Shown piece after piece: positions 1-9,243 of a stretch of 64,000 nt of DNA; the stretch's first letter is position 1, and each line of letters opens with the position of its first letter. The translations under genes and the position numbers were made by a program. The notes beneath the pieces are model-generated. The model had not been told where the DNA came from and did not search any database. It saw only the letters and a list, made by a program, of their open reading frames with translations. The DNA is from Pseudomonas petrae (GTDB lineage Bacteria > Pseudomonadota > Gammaproteobacteria > Pseudomonadales > Pseudomonadaceae): NCBI RefSeq assembly GCF_021728295.1, contig NZ_JAKJXE010000008.1, positions 124,001-188,000 of the forward strand. Reading direction: 5' to 3'.

Positions 1-1056
1 CATCGAAACCACCACAACCGCCACCACCACCAACAGCAACAACAGATTGTCGTTCAACGCACTGCCCGTGCTCAAATACCGCACCAGCGACCCCGGAATC
101 TCACCCGGCTTATCCACCAACAACGGATAACCGCCAAACTTCGCTGCCAGTGTCAGCCCGGTCGCGATGACGAAAATCACCGCCGCATGGGTCAGATAAA
201 TCGACAGCCACAACTTGCCCAGCGCCGGAAACACCCGCACCTGCAACAGCCGCGACACCACCCCGGCCTCCCAGGCGAACACCAGAATGCCCAGGCAAAA
301 CAACAGCGCCAGCTCAATCGTCAGTGGGGCGTCGCCGTCCACCATCAGCCAGCCGATGGTCGCCAATACCCCCACCTCAAGCACACTCGCCAGCACGATC
401 CCCGGCGCGAAATTCCGCAGCCTCGCGTACAGCCGATACGTCACCGTGCCCGCGAAAAAACAGGCCGCGCCCCACAACACATAACGCGTCAGCAGATCGG
501 AATCCGCGAACAACCCGACAAACGCCAAACCGCCCAGCAGCGTAAAAATCATCCGTGCCATCCCCGGCAGCGCGTAGCAGACCAGCCCGAAAATCAGCCA
601 CAGATAAAACGCGACGCTGACCCACCACGAGGGATAGTTGAACGACAGCGCATTGAAGCCCGGCCACCACGCCTGAATCAGCAACAGATTGGGCAGGATC
701 TCACCAGGCGCCCGGTCACCACTGAACGCCGGGAAATTCAACAGCAGCCCGTAGCGCTCCAACACCAGCTTCGAACACTCGAAACCGATGAAGAACAACA
801 GCACCGCGATGTGCAGCGGCATGACCCGGCAGGCGCGGGCAATCATGAAGTCGCCCAGCTGCCGCGAGGTGTTCAGCGTGCCCACGTAGCGCCGGTAAAT
901 CAGAAACCCGCTCAGGGCGAAGAACAAACCGGCGAACTGGCTGGCATTACGGAAAAACGACAGCTCGGTGATGCTTCGCTCGATGTGCGAGTGATGAACA
1001 ATCAGGGTCAGGGCGCAGAGACCGCGCAGGCTGTCGAGCACGAGGAATCGCTTCAT
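1..1056 (-). CDS. Acyltransferase-3 family membrane protein, 3' end outside window
   Basis: The reading frame starts at an ATG (complement of 1054-1056) behind an AAAAGGA ribosome site and stays open for 352 codons to the first base of the window, so the C-terminus is missing. The N-terminus MKRFLVLDSLRGLCAL followed by IVHHS is the hallmark of acyltransferase-3 (OafA/YrhL-like) proteins, where an early His acts in O-acyl transfer. About ten hydrophobic segments follow. Such enzymes acetylate or otherwise acylate surface polysaccharides from the inner membrane. No neighbouring polysaccharide genes are visible, so the substrate is unknown. The family call is solid and the role is inferred. Confidence 0.85.
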   Translation of the reverse strand, partial: MKRFLVLDSLRGLCALTLIVHHSHIERSITELSFFRNASQFAGLFFALSGFLIYRRYVGTLNTSRQLGDFMIARACRVMPLHIAVLLFFIGFECSKLVLERYGLLLNFPAFSGDRAPGEILPNLLLIQAWWPGFNALSFNYPSWWVSVAFYLWLIFGLVCYALPGMARMIFTLLGGLAFVGLFADSDLLTRYVLWGAACFFAGTVTYRLYARLRNFAPGIVLASVLEVGVLATIGWLMVDGDAPLTIELALLFCLGILVFAWEAGVVSRLLQVRVFPALGKLWLSIYLTHAAVIFVIATGLTLAAKFGGYPLLVDKPGEIPGSLVRYLSTGSALNDNLLLLLVVVAVVVVSM

Positions 1057-1352
1057 CTTCCGGATCCTTTTCAGATGAGTTAAGCGTGCGGGCACGCGAA
1101 CAGGCGCCAGCAGGCGTGCAGGGCAGAGAGCGAAAGGGTGGGGCATGACAGGAAAGTTACCACCTTCGGCGCTGGGCTGATGAGTGGCGCAAGCAGTGTG
1201 AAAAACAGAAGGTGACGTATCGCTGGGTGGAGCCAAAAGCTAGCACGGGGTTCGTGAAAGTTTTGCCAGCGACGGTCCGCAGTATGCCCGAACCGTAAAG
1301 CCATCCGGAACAGGCAATCGCCGAAATGTCACTGCCTCACAACGGCCCGTCC

Positions 1353-1381
1353 CAATATATGGGATAGAACTTTATATATTG
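1353..1381. promoter_or_regulatory. Palindromic operator candidate upstream of dgoK
   Basis: A perfect 8-bp inverted repeat, CAATATAT (1353-1360) and ATATATTG (1374-1381), is separated by 13 bp. A second small palindrome (CCCA-N5-TGGG, 1351-1363) overlaps its left arm. The right arm abuts the -35 element of the dgo promoter, the expected position for a repressor. The IclR-family gene at the end of this operon is the obvious candidate ligand, but this is inference. Confidence 0.55.
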
Positions 1382-1408
1382 AGATTAAGGGTGCAACAGG
1401 TTTATAGT
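1379..1408 (+). promoter_or_regulatory. Sigma-70 promoter of the dgo operon
   Basis: TTGAGA (1379-1384), an 18-bp spacer and TATAGT (1403-1408) form a good vegetative promoter about 40 bp before the dgoK start. The rest of the 1057-1448 gap shows no convincing gene. Confidence 0.6.
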
Positions 1409-1448
1409 CCGCTCCGCATTCACTCATTAATAACAATCAGGTGAAGCC

Positions 1449-2465
1449 ATGCAGGCGCAATTGATCGCGCTCGACTGGGGTACGACATCCCTTCGCGCGT
1501 ATCGACTCGGCGAACACGGCCGGGTACTGGAACAACGCTCGCTCAGCGCGGGCATCATGCAGCTGCCATCGACGCCCCGTTCGATCGGCGGGCAGCAGGT
1601 TTCCAACGGATTCGAACTGGCTTTTGACGAAGCCTGCGGCGACTGGCTCGACGCCGAACCGACGCTGCCGGTGATCGCCTGCGGCATGGTCGGCAGCGCC
1701 CAGGGCTGGCGCGAAGCGGTCTATCAGCAGACGCCCGCCAGCGTTGCAGCGCTCAGTTCTGCGTTGGTCACGGTGCGCAGCGTGCGCGGCGTCGACGTTC
1801 ACATTATTCCCGGCATCCTGCAGCGCTCCGAGCTGCCCAATGTGATGCGTGGCGAAGAAACCCAAGTCCTCGGCATTCTCGACTCGCTGCCCGCCAGCGA
1901 AGCCGCCAAGCCCTTGTTGATCGGTCTGCCCGGCAGCCACTCGAAGTGGGTGAGGGCGGTGGACGGCCGGATCGAGCATTTCGATACCTTCATGACCGGC
2001 GAGGTCTACGCCGCGCTGTCCAGCCACACCATTCTCGGCCGCACGATGCAGCGCAGCGAGACCTTCGACGCTGAAGCGTTTGACCGAGGCGTGGCGGTGT
2101 CGCGGTCGGCCAACGGTGCGGCAGGTCCGCTGTCGACCATCTTCAGTTGCCGCACGCTCGGCTTGACCGGCGAGTTGTCCGGCACCGCGCAATCCGATTA
2201 CTTGTCCGGCCTGTTGATCGGCCATGAAATCGTCGCGCTGGCGCAACTGTTGCGCCAGGCCGACGCGCAGCTGCCTGCCGTGATCCTGATCGGCAGTGAC
2301 GCTTTGATCGCACGCTATCAGCGCGCCCTCGATGCCAACGGCTTTGCCCAAGTGATCCTGGCGCAGCAGGCTACCGAGCGTGGCCTCTGGCAGGTCGCGG
2401 TGCAGGCCGGTCTGATTCAATCCTCCTCTTCGGCCGCTGCCCGGCCCCTTCACGTAGAGAACTGA
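1449..2465 (+). CDS. dgoK: 2-dehydro-3-deoxygalactonokinase
   Basis: This 338-residue kinase phosphorylates 2-keto-3-deoxy-D-galactonate at C6 in the De Ley-Doudoroff route for galactonate and galactose. The N-terminal LIALDWGTTSLRAYRL is the phosphate-1 motif of the ASKHA sugar-kinase fold, and GLPGSHSKWV around residues 157-166 is typical of DgoK. It is the first gene of the operon, lies about 40 bp behind a clear promoter, and is followed after one base by the aldolase that consumes its product. The order kinase-aldolase-dehydratase-transporter confirms the pathway. Confidence 0.95.
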   Translation: MQAQLIALDWGTTSLRAYRLGEHGRVLEQRSLSAGIMQLPSTPRSIGGQQVSNGFELAFDEACGDWLDAEPTLPVIACGMVGSAQGWREAVYQQTPASVAALSSALVTVRSVRGVDVHIIPGILQRSELPNVMRGEETQVLGILDSLPASEAAKPLLIGLPGSHSKWVRAVDGRIEHFDTFMTGEVYAALSSHTILGRTMQRSETFDAEAFDRGVAVSRSANGAAGPLSTIFSCRTLGLTGELSGTAQSDYLSGLLIGHEIVALAQLLRQADAQLPAVILIGSDALIARYQRALDANGFAQVILAQQATERGLWQVAVQAGLIQSSSSAAARPLHVEN

Positions 2466-2466
2466 C

Positions 2467-3102
2467 ATGCTCAAGCAAGCCCTCGTGCAAAACGGTCTGG
2501 TCGCGATTCTGCGCGGCCTGCGCCCTGAAGAAGCGCCGGCCATCGGTGATGTCCTGTACACCGCCGGTTTCCGCGTCATCGAAGTGCCGCTCAATTCCCC
2601 GCAGCCGTACGACAGTATCCGCCTGCTGCGTCAGAGCTTGCCCGCCGATTGCCTGATCGGTGCGGGCACGGTGCTGACGCCGGAGCAAGTGCGCCAGGTC
2701 AAGGAAGCCGGCGGCCAGGTCATCGTCATGCCCCACAGCGACCCGAAGGTGCTGCGCGCGGCCAAGGCCGAAGGCCTGTTCCTGTCCCCGGGCGTGGCGA
2801 CACCGACCGAAGCCTTCGCGGCGCTGGCCGAAGGCGCCGACGTACTGAAGATGTTCCCAGCCGAGCAAATGGGCCCGGCGGTGGTCAAGGCCTGGCTGGC
2901 GGTGTTGCCGGCCGGCACGGCGCTGATTCCGGTCGGCGGCATCACCCCGGACAACATGAAAGTCTTCCTCGACGCCGGCGTGTCCGGTTTCGGCTTGGGT
3001 TCGGGTCTGTTCAAGCCGGGCATGAGCGCCGATGACGTTGCCAAGAGCGCCAAGGCCTACGTGGATGCCTGGAACCAGCACAAGCCTGCAAACAAACAGT
3101 GA
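2467..3102 (+). CDS. dgoA: 2-dehydro-3-deoxy-6-phosphogalactonate aldolase
   Basis: A class I aldolase of the KDPG family (211 residues) that splits KDPGal into pyruvate and D-glyceraldehyde 3-phosphate. Visible family signatures are IEVPLNSP near residue 38, IGAGTVLTPEQV near 64, and the Schiff-base lysine K128 in LKMFPAEQ. The length equals that of the E. coli enzyme. It starts one base after the dgoK stop, so translation is almost certainly coupled. The generic KDPG aldolase Eda is the main relative, but the dgo context decides the substrate. Confidence 0.94.
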   Translation: MLKQALVQNGLVAILRGLRPEEAPAIGDVLYTAGFRVIEVPLNSPQPYDSIRLLRQSLPADCLIGAGTVLTPEQVRQVKEAGGQVIVMPHSDPKVLRAAKAEGLFLSPGVATPTEAFAALAEGADVLKMFPAEQMGPAVVKAWLAVLPAGTALIPVGGITPDNMKVFLDAGVSGFGLGSGLFKPGMSADDVAKSAKAYVDAWNQHKPANKQ

Positions 3103-3185
3103 CCCACCTGCTCGTTGCGCCATCGAGGCTGTGTTTTTGAGCAAGTGCGCTAACAGCATGTGTTTTTGAATAAGAGAGACAAGAC

Positions 3186-4334
<1,149 letters not shown>

Positions 4335-4359
4335 TTGATCCCTGGGATTGAGCCCAACT

Positions 4360-4465
4360 GATCGTTCCCACGCTCTGCGTGGGAATGCATCCCCCGACGC
4401 TCCGCGTCGACTGCCGGACGCAGAGCGTCCAGAGCGGTGTTACCACGCAGAGCGTGGGAACAATC
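4360..4465. repeat. Palindromic repeat element, copy 1
   Basis: The 106-bp element has near-perfect ends (GATCGTTCCCACGCTCTGCG ... CGCAGAGCGTGGGAACAATC) and an internal imperfect hairpin (GACGCTCCGCGTC / GGACGCAGAGCGTCC). It sits between dgoD and the transporter inside the operon. A related 131-bp copy is at 54736-54866 and a fragment at 47245-47268. It has no coding capacity and looks like a small MITE-like palindrome. Confidence 0.85.
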
Positions 4466-4514
4466 AATTTATGAAACTCCAGACCTCAGATAACCATAAA
4501 AAGAGGCATTTCCC

Positions 4515-5828
4515 ATGCGCACACAGACTGTTCCCCAGGCGCGGGCGACCACCGCCACGCCGACCCGCAAACGCTTTTTCATCATGGTGCTGCTGTTCAT
4601 CACCGTGGTGATCAACTACCTCGACCGCAGCAACCTGTCCATCGCCGCGCCCGCACTGACCAGCGAGCTGGGCATCGACCCGGTGCACGTCGGCCTGATC
4701 TTCTCCGCGTTCGGCTGGACATACGCCGCCATGCAGCTGCCCGGCGGCTGGCTGGTTGATCGCGTTCCGCCGCGTATCCTCTACACCGTGGCGCTGGCGC
4801 TGTGGTCCATCGCGACCATCTTCCTCGGATTCGTTGGCAGCTTCATCGGCCTGTTCGTCCTGCGCATGGCCGTCGGCGCGCTGGAGGCCCCGGCCTATCC
4901 GATCAACAGCCGGGTCGTCACCGCCTGGTTCCCGGAAAAGGAACGCGCCACCGCCGTAGGCTTTTACACCTCCGGCCAATTCGTCGGCCTGGCGTTCCTG
5001 ACCCCGGTGCTCGCGTGGCTGCAGACCCGTTACGGCTGGCACATGGTGTTCGTGGCCACCGGCGGCGTCGGCGTGCTCTGGGCGGCGATCTGGTACATGG
5101 TCTACCGCGAACCGCGTGACTTCAAAGGCATCAACCAAGACGAGATCGACCTGATCAAGGACGGCGGCGGGCTGGTCGACATGCAGACCGATGCCTCGAA
5201 ACGCAAGAGCGGTTTCAGCTGGCAGGACCTGGGCATCGTGCTGACCAAGCGCAAGTTGTGGGGCATCTACCTGGGCCAGTTCTGCTTGAACTCGACGCTG
5301 TGGTTCTTTCTCACCTGGTTCCCGACCTACCTGGTCAAATACCGCGGGATGGACTTCATCAAGTCGGGCCTGTTGGCGTCGCTGCCGTTCCTCGCGGCCT
5401 TCGTCGGCGTGCTCTGCTCGGGGTTCTTCTCCGACTGGTTGATCCGCCGCGGTCACACCGTGGGTTTCGCGCGCAAGACGCCGATCATCGCCGGGCTGCT
5501 GATCTCCACCTCGATCATCGGCGCCAACTACGTTGATTCGACCCCATTGGTGATCGCCTTCCTGGCGCTGGCCTTCTTCGGCAACGGTCTGGCGTCGATC
5601 ACCTGGTCGCTGGTGTCGACCCTCGCCCCGGCGCGGCTGCTGGGGCTGACCGGCGGCACGTTCAACCTGATCGGCAATCTGGCGGCGATCGCCACACCGA
5701 TCGTCATTGGCTTCCTGGCGTCGGGTGATTCCTTTGCGCCAGCGATCACCTACATCGCCGTTCTGGCGTTGCTCGGGGCGTTGTCCTACATCCTGTTGGT
5801 GGGCAAGGTCGAACGCATCGAGTTGTAA
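4515..5828 (+). CDS. MFS transporter, ACS family (probable galactonate permease)
   Basis: A 437-residue, 12-helix major facilitator protein of the anion:cation symporter family. The first helix is followed by NYLDRSNLSIAAPAL, the signature of hexonate and hexuronate permeases such as DgoT, GudP and ExuT. Loop 2-3 carries the GGWLVDRVPPR variant of the MFS A motif. Its place directly after dgoKAD makes D-galactonate the likely substrate, imported with protons. The 180-bp gap to dgoD holds a palindromic repeat that may lower its expression relative to the enzymes. Glucarate or other hexonates cannot be excluded. Confidence 0.85.
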   Translation: MRTQTVPQARATTATPTRKRFFIMVLLFITVVINYLDRSNLSIAAPALTSELGIDPVHVGLIFSAFGWTYAAMQLPGGWLVDRVPPRILYTVALALWSIATIFLGFVGSFIGLFVLRMAVGALEAPAYPINSRVVTAWFPEKERATAVGFYTSGQFVGLAFLTPVLAWLQTRYGWHMVFVATGGVGVLWAAIWYMVYREPRDFKGINQDEIDLIKDGGGLVDMQTDASKRKSGFSWQDLGIVLTKRKLWGIYLGQFCLNSTLWFFLTWFPTYLVKYRGMDFIKSGLLASLPFLAAFVGVLCSGFFSDWLIRRGHTVGFARKTPIIAGLLISTSIIGANYVDSTPLVIAFLALAFFGNGLASITWSLVSTLAPARLLGLTGGTFNLIGNLAAIATPIVIGFLASGDSFAPAITYIAVLALLGALSYILLVGKVERIEL

Positions 5829-5883
5829 TGACGCTGTGCAGACGCTGAGCAGATTTTGTGCAGCGCTGGCAGGCTTCAAGGCT

Positions 5884-5905
5884 GGCGACGATAATGTCGC
5901 CGGTT
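5884..5905 (+). terminator. Weak hairpin after the transporter gene
   Basis: GGCGAC and GTCGCC (5884-5889 and 5896-5901) flank a GATAAT loop and are followed by GGTTTTC. The T tract is short, so it may only attenuate transcription into the IclR gene. Confidence 0.4.
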
Positions 5906-5927
5906 TTCTGATTCGATAAGGCGCGCC

Positions 5928-6731
5928 ATGCAAGATGCATCCGACACCGCCGTCACTGGCAAAGACCCTGCACCCACCGGCACGCAAACGCTGATTCGCG
6001 GCCTGGGCGTGATTCATGCGGTCGCCAACGGCGCTCGCGACCTCAAGGAAATCGCCCGGCTGATCGGCACCACCCGCAGCACCACCCACCGGCTCGCCAG
6101 TTGTCTGGTGGAGGAGCGTTACCTGCGGGTGTTGCCGCAAACGGGTTATGTGCTGGGGCCCCGGTTGATCGAGTTGGGGTTTCAGGCCCAGGAAGAGGTG
6201 CCGCTGCTGGTGCTGGCCAAACCCTTTCTCGACGAACTGTCGGCGCTCACCGGCGACACCGTGCACCTGGCGATGCGCGATGGCGACGAGGTGCTGTACC
6301 TGCATAAAAATCCCGGGCGCAACGGTCCGGAAATGCGTTCGCGGGTGGGCCATCGCATGCCGCTGGCGCGCACCGGCATCGGCAAGGCGTTGCTGCTGGA
6401 CAGCGCGGAAAGCGAATGGCAAAGGCTGTACGAAATCAGCGTGCCGACCACCGGTAAAAACCCGTTGTGGCCGGCCCATGAAGAGCAGACCTGGGAGCAG
6501 GTGCAAGCGCGCATGCACGAGTACGTGCGAGGCGGTTATGCGTTTGATCTGGAAGACAACGAACCGTCGATCCGCTGTGTGGCGGCGCCAGTGCGTGATG
6601 CCAGCAAGCAGATTGTCGCCGGCATCAGCATCGCCAGCACCGTGCCGTACATGCCTTTGGAAAAGATGGCCGACCTGGTGCCGGTCATCAAGGACGCGGC
6701 GGCACGGTTGTCGGCGGAATTGGGCGGGTAG
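5928..6731 (+). CDS. IclR-family transcriptional regulator
   Basis: A 267-residue regulator. Residues about 20-80 form the IclR winged helix (IARLIGTTRSTTHRLASCL) and residues about 95-260 the ligand-binding domain. It is co-directional with the dgo operon and ends it, so it probably controls dgo in response to galactonate or a pathway intermediate. The enterobacterial dgo repressor DgoR is a GntR protein, so a different family has taken that role here if the inference is right. The chosen ATG is preceded by a weak GGCGCGCC stretch, and the first 20 residues look unstructured. Confidence 0.88.
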   Translation: MQDASDTAVTGKDPAPTGTQTLIRGLGVIHAVANGARDLKEIARLIGTTRSTTHRLASCLVEERYLRVLPQTGYVLGPRLIELGFQAQEEVPLLVLAKPFLDELSALTGDTVHLAMRDGDEVLYLHKNPGRNGPEMRSRVGHRMPLARTGIGKALLLDSAESEWQRLYEISVPTTGKNPLWPAHEEQTWEQVQARMHEYVRGGYAFDLEDNEPSIRCVAAPVRDASKQIVAGISIASTVPYMPLEKMADLVPVIKDAAARLSAELGG

Positions 6732-6752
6732 TGCGTCCGGCGGAACCCAAAC

Positions 6753-6845
6753 TGTAGGAGCGCGCTTGCCCGCGATGGCGTCTTCTCGTGCAACACATGG
6801 GTTGCAGACATATTCCCATTGCGGGCAAGCGCAGCTTCTGCTGGG
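6753..6845. repeat. REPIN (degenerate right arm)
   Basis: A TGTAGGAGCGCGCTTGCCCG arm is followed after a spacer by its decayed inverse (GCGGGCAAGCGCAGCTTCTG). The pair lies between the convergent IclR and alcohol dehydrogenase genes. It belongs to the same family as the tandem array at 59972-60333. Confidence 0.8.
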
Positions 6846-6857
6846 GCGACTGTTTGA

Positions 6858-7910
6858 TCAGGCCTTCAGCGTCGCCATATCAATCACGAAACGGTACTTC
6901 ACGTCACCGGCGATCATGCGGCTGTAGGCCTCGTTGATGTGCTTGATATCGAGCATCTCGATATCGCAGGTGATGCCGTGCTCGGCGCAGAAATCCAGCA
7001 CTTCCTGGGTCTCGGCGATGCCGCCAATCAGCGAGCCCGCCAGTACGCGACGCTTCATCACCAGATTGGCGGCATGCAGCGCCGGGTCCACGGGTTCGAT
7101 CAGGCCGACAAGAATGTGCACGCCGTCAAAACGCAGGGTTTCCAGGTAGGGGTTCAAATCGTGCTGCACCGGAATGGTGTCCAGCAGGAAGTCGAAATGG
7201 CCGGCAGCGGCTTTCATCTGCTCGGCATCCGTCGAGACGATGACGTGATCGGCGCCCTGACGACGACCTTCCTCGGCCTTGCTCGCCGAGCGGGTGAACA
7301 GCGTCACTTCCGCGCCCATGGCCTTGGCGAACTTGATGCCCATGTGGCCCAGACCGCCCATGCCCAGCACGCCCACTTTGTCGCCCGCCTTGACGCCGTA
7401 ATGCTTGAGCGGCGAGTAGGTGGTGATGCCGGCACACAGGATCGGTGCGGCAGCGGCCGGGTCGAGTTTTTCCGGGATACGTACGACGAAGTGCTCGCTG
7501 ACCACGATGCTGTTGGAATAGCCGCCCATGGTGTTGCTGCCGTCGATGCGGTCCGGGGTGGCGTACGTCATGGTCGCGCCTTCGAGACAATACTGCTCAA
7601 GGTCGCGGGCGCAGGCTTCGCACTGACGGCAGGAGTCGACCATGCAGCCGACACCGACCAGGTCACCGACTTTGTGCTTGCTGACGTTGGCGCCGACTTC
7701 CGTGACTTTGCCGACGATCTCGTGGCCCGGCATCAGCGGGTAAACGGCGATGCCCCACTCGTTGCGCGCCTGGTGGATGTCGGAGTGGCAGACGCCGCAG
7801 TAGAGGATCTCGATGGCCACGTCGTCCGGCCGCGGGCTGCGGCGGCTGAACGTCATGGGGGCCAGGGGAGCGGTGGCGGACTGGGCGGCGTAACCGATGG
7901 CTGTGTACAT
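6858..7910 (-). CDS. NAD(P)-dependent zinc alcohol dehydrogenase (YahK/cinnamyl type)
   Basis: A medium-chain alcohol dehydrogenase (350 residues) that reduces aldehydes to alcohols. Catalytic zinc ligands appear in CGVCHSDIH (C38) and PGHE (H63, E64). The structural zinc site is C94, C97, C100 and C108, and the Rossmann motif is GMGGLGHMG. The sequence is of the YahK/AdhC broad-specificity aldehyde reductase group. A divergent AraC regulator starts 178 bp away, a common regulator-target arrangement suggesting aldehyde- or alcohol-responsive control. The physiological aldehyde is not evident. Confidence 0.9.
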   Translation of the reverse strand: MYTAIGYAAQSATAPLAPMTFSRRSPRPDDVAIEILYCGVCHSDIHQARNEWGIAVYPLMPGHEIVGKVTEVGANVSKHKVGDLVGVGCMVDSCRQCEACARDLEQYCLEGATMTYATPDRIDGSNTMGGYSNSIVVSEHFVVRIPEKLDPAAAAPILCAGITTYSPLKHYGVKAGDKVGVLGMGGLGHMGIKFAKAMGAEVTLFTRSASKAEEGRRQGADHVIVSTDAEQMKAAAGHFDFLLDTIPVQHDLNPYLETLRFDGVHILVGLIEPVDPALHAANLVMKRRVLAGSLIGGIAETQEVLDFCAEHGITCDIEMLDIKHINEAYSRMIAGDVKYRFVIDMATLKA

Positions 7911-8088
7911 GAAGAACCTCGCAAAAACGATGACGGTTGAGGCGGTGCATTGTCCGCAGGCAGGGCATCGCCGGCCATGGTCATTCCTCCGCCTGTCATG
8001 CCTGATCCTCCGGATTTCTCATTCCGAGTAGGGCGGCCATCGGCTGATCTGCGATGATGGCGTTGTCAAATCCTCCGTATGGCTGCCC

Positions 8089-8994
8089 ATGTCTCCTCTT
8101 TCCCATTCCGACGCCAACGCCCAGTTGGTCGCCCTCATCAAACCGCTGGCGCCGCGCCCCGGTTTCGTCGACACCCGTGTGCCGGGCGTGCAGGCGATGT
8201 CCTGGGATTACTACGTCGCCAGCAGCCCGCAAATCTACGAACCGAGCCTGGTGATCATTGCCCAGGGCAGCAAGCTCGCGCGCCTGGGCCCGCGAACGCT
8301 GGAATACGGCGCTGGTCATTATCTGGTGCAGGCGTTGTCGGTGCCGTTCATGTGCGAAACCTTCGCTACCGCGGATGCACCGATGTATGGCGTCGCGGTG
8401 TCGATTGATCGCGCGCTGCTGGGCGAGCTGGTGCAGGCCATGGGCGAGGCGCCGAACGTGAAGGTCAAGGCGCAGACGCCGGAGTCCATGACGTCGGCCG
8501 AGCTGGATGCGCCGATGCGTGAGAGTGTCGAGCGGCTTTTGCGCTGTCTGCACGATCCGCTGGACGCGCAAGTGATGGGCCAGGCTCGGGTCCGAGAGGT
8601 GGTGTATGCCGCGTTGCGCGGTCCCCAGGCCGGGGTGCTTCGGGCATTGGTCGAACAGACCGGCCACTTCGCGCGCATCGCTGCGTCGCTGCAGCACCTG
8701 CGCGACCACTACGATCAGGCCTTGAGCGTCGAGGATCTGGCCCGCTGCGCCAACATGAGCGCCTCGACTTTCCACGAACATTTCAAACGCAGCACCTTGC
8801 TGTCGCCGGTTCAGTACCTCAAACGCGTGCGGCTGCTCAAGGCACAGCAGATGCTGATTGGCGAGGGCATGGGGGTGGCGCAAGTGGCGCACAAGGTCGG
8901 GTATCAGAGCACGTCGCAATTCAGTCGCGAGTACAAACGCTACTTCGAGCGCAATCCGGGGGAAGAGGGCGAGCGGCTGAAGATATCAGCGTGA
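8089..8994 (+). CDS. AraC-family transcriptional regulator
   Basis: A 301-residue activator. An N-terminal cupin-like sensing domain of the AraC_N type (ITH-like core around SLVIIAQGSKL) occupies residues about 20-160. The AraC double helix-turn-helix occupies about 195-298, ending with VAHKVGYQSTSQFSREYKRYF, a standard AraC second HTH. It is divergent from the alcohol dehydrogenase gene and probably regulates it. The start lies close behind CCGTATGGCTGCCC without a strong ribosome site. Confidence 0.9.
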   Translation: MSPLSHSDANAQLVALIKPLAPRPGFVDTRVPGVQAMSWDYYVASSPQIYEPSLVIIAQGSKLARLGPRTLEYGAGHYLVQALSVPFMCETFATADAPMYGVAVSIDRALLGELVQAMGEAPNVKVKAQTPESMTSAELDAPMRESVERLLRCLHDPLDAQVMGQARVREVVYAALRGPQAGVLRALVEQTGHFARIAASLQHLRDHYDQALSVEDLARCANMSASTFHEHFKRSTLLSPVQYLKRVRLLKAQQMLIGEGMGVAQVAHKVGYQSTSQFSREYKRYFERNPGEEGERLKISA

Positions 8995-9027
8995 GGGTGG
9001 TTGCTGAACCTTAAGAGCTTCCCGGCA

Positions 9028-9233
9028 GTAGGACCGGCTTCAGCCGGGAAGAGGCCAGTGTGCGCAACATCAATTTTGCGGTATGGCCGCTGACGCCTTC
9101 CCGGCTAAAGCCGGTCCTACAGAGGGTACGCGGTGTCTTTGTGGGACCGGCTTTAGCCGGGAAGAGGCCGGTGTGCGCAACATCAATTTTGCGCTATGGC
9201 CGCTGACGCCTTCCCGGCTAAAGCCGGTCCTAC
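9028..9233. repeat. Two tandem REPINs
   Basis: Two near-identical inverted REP pairs (GTAGGACCGGCTTCAGCCGG ... CCGGCTAAAGCCGGTCCTAC) occupy 9028-9120 and 9141-9233, a 113-bp period. Both share the spacer text GTGCGCAACATCAATTTTGC, so this is a recent duplication. They lie between the ends of the AraC and etfD genes, within the 249-bp gap. Confidence 0.9.
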
Positions 9234-9243
9234 TCAGAATCCA

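Noticed and set aside
187..1083. A 298-codon open frame on the plus strand over the acyltransferase gene
   Set aside because: Its product is Gln/Arg-rich with no domain, and the opposite strand encodes a clear acyltransferase-3 protein with a ribosome site.
1080..1304. A 74-codon minus-strand frame upstream of the acyltransferase gene
   Set aside because: No ribosome site or recognisable family. It is too weak to call.
4464..6518. A 684-codon antisense frame opposite the transporter and IclR genes
   Set aside because: Long antisense frames are normal in GC-rich coding DNA. The product is low complexity while the sense strand has full families.
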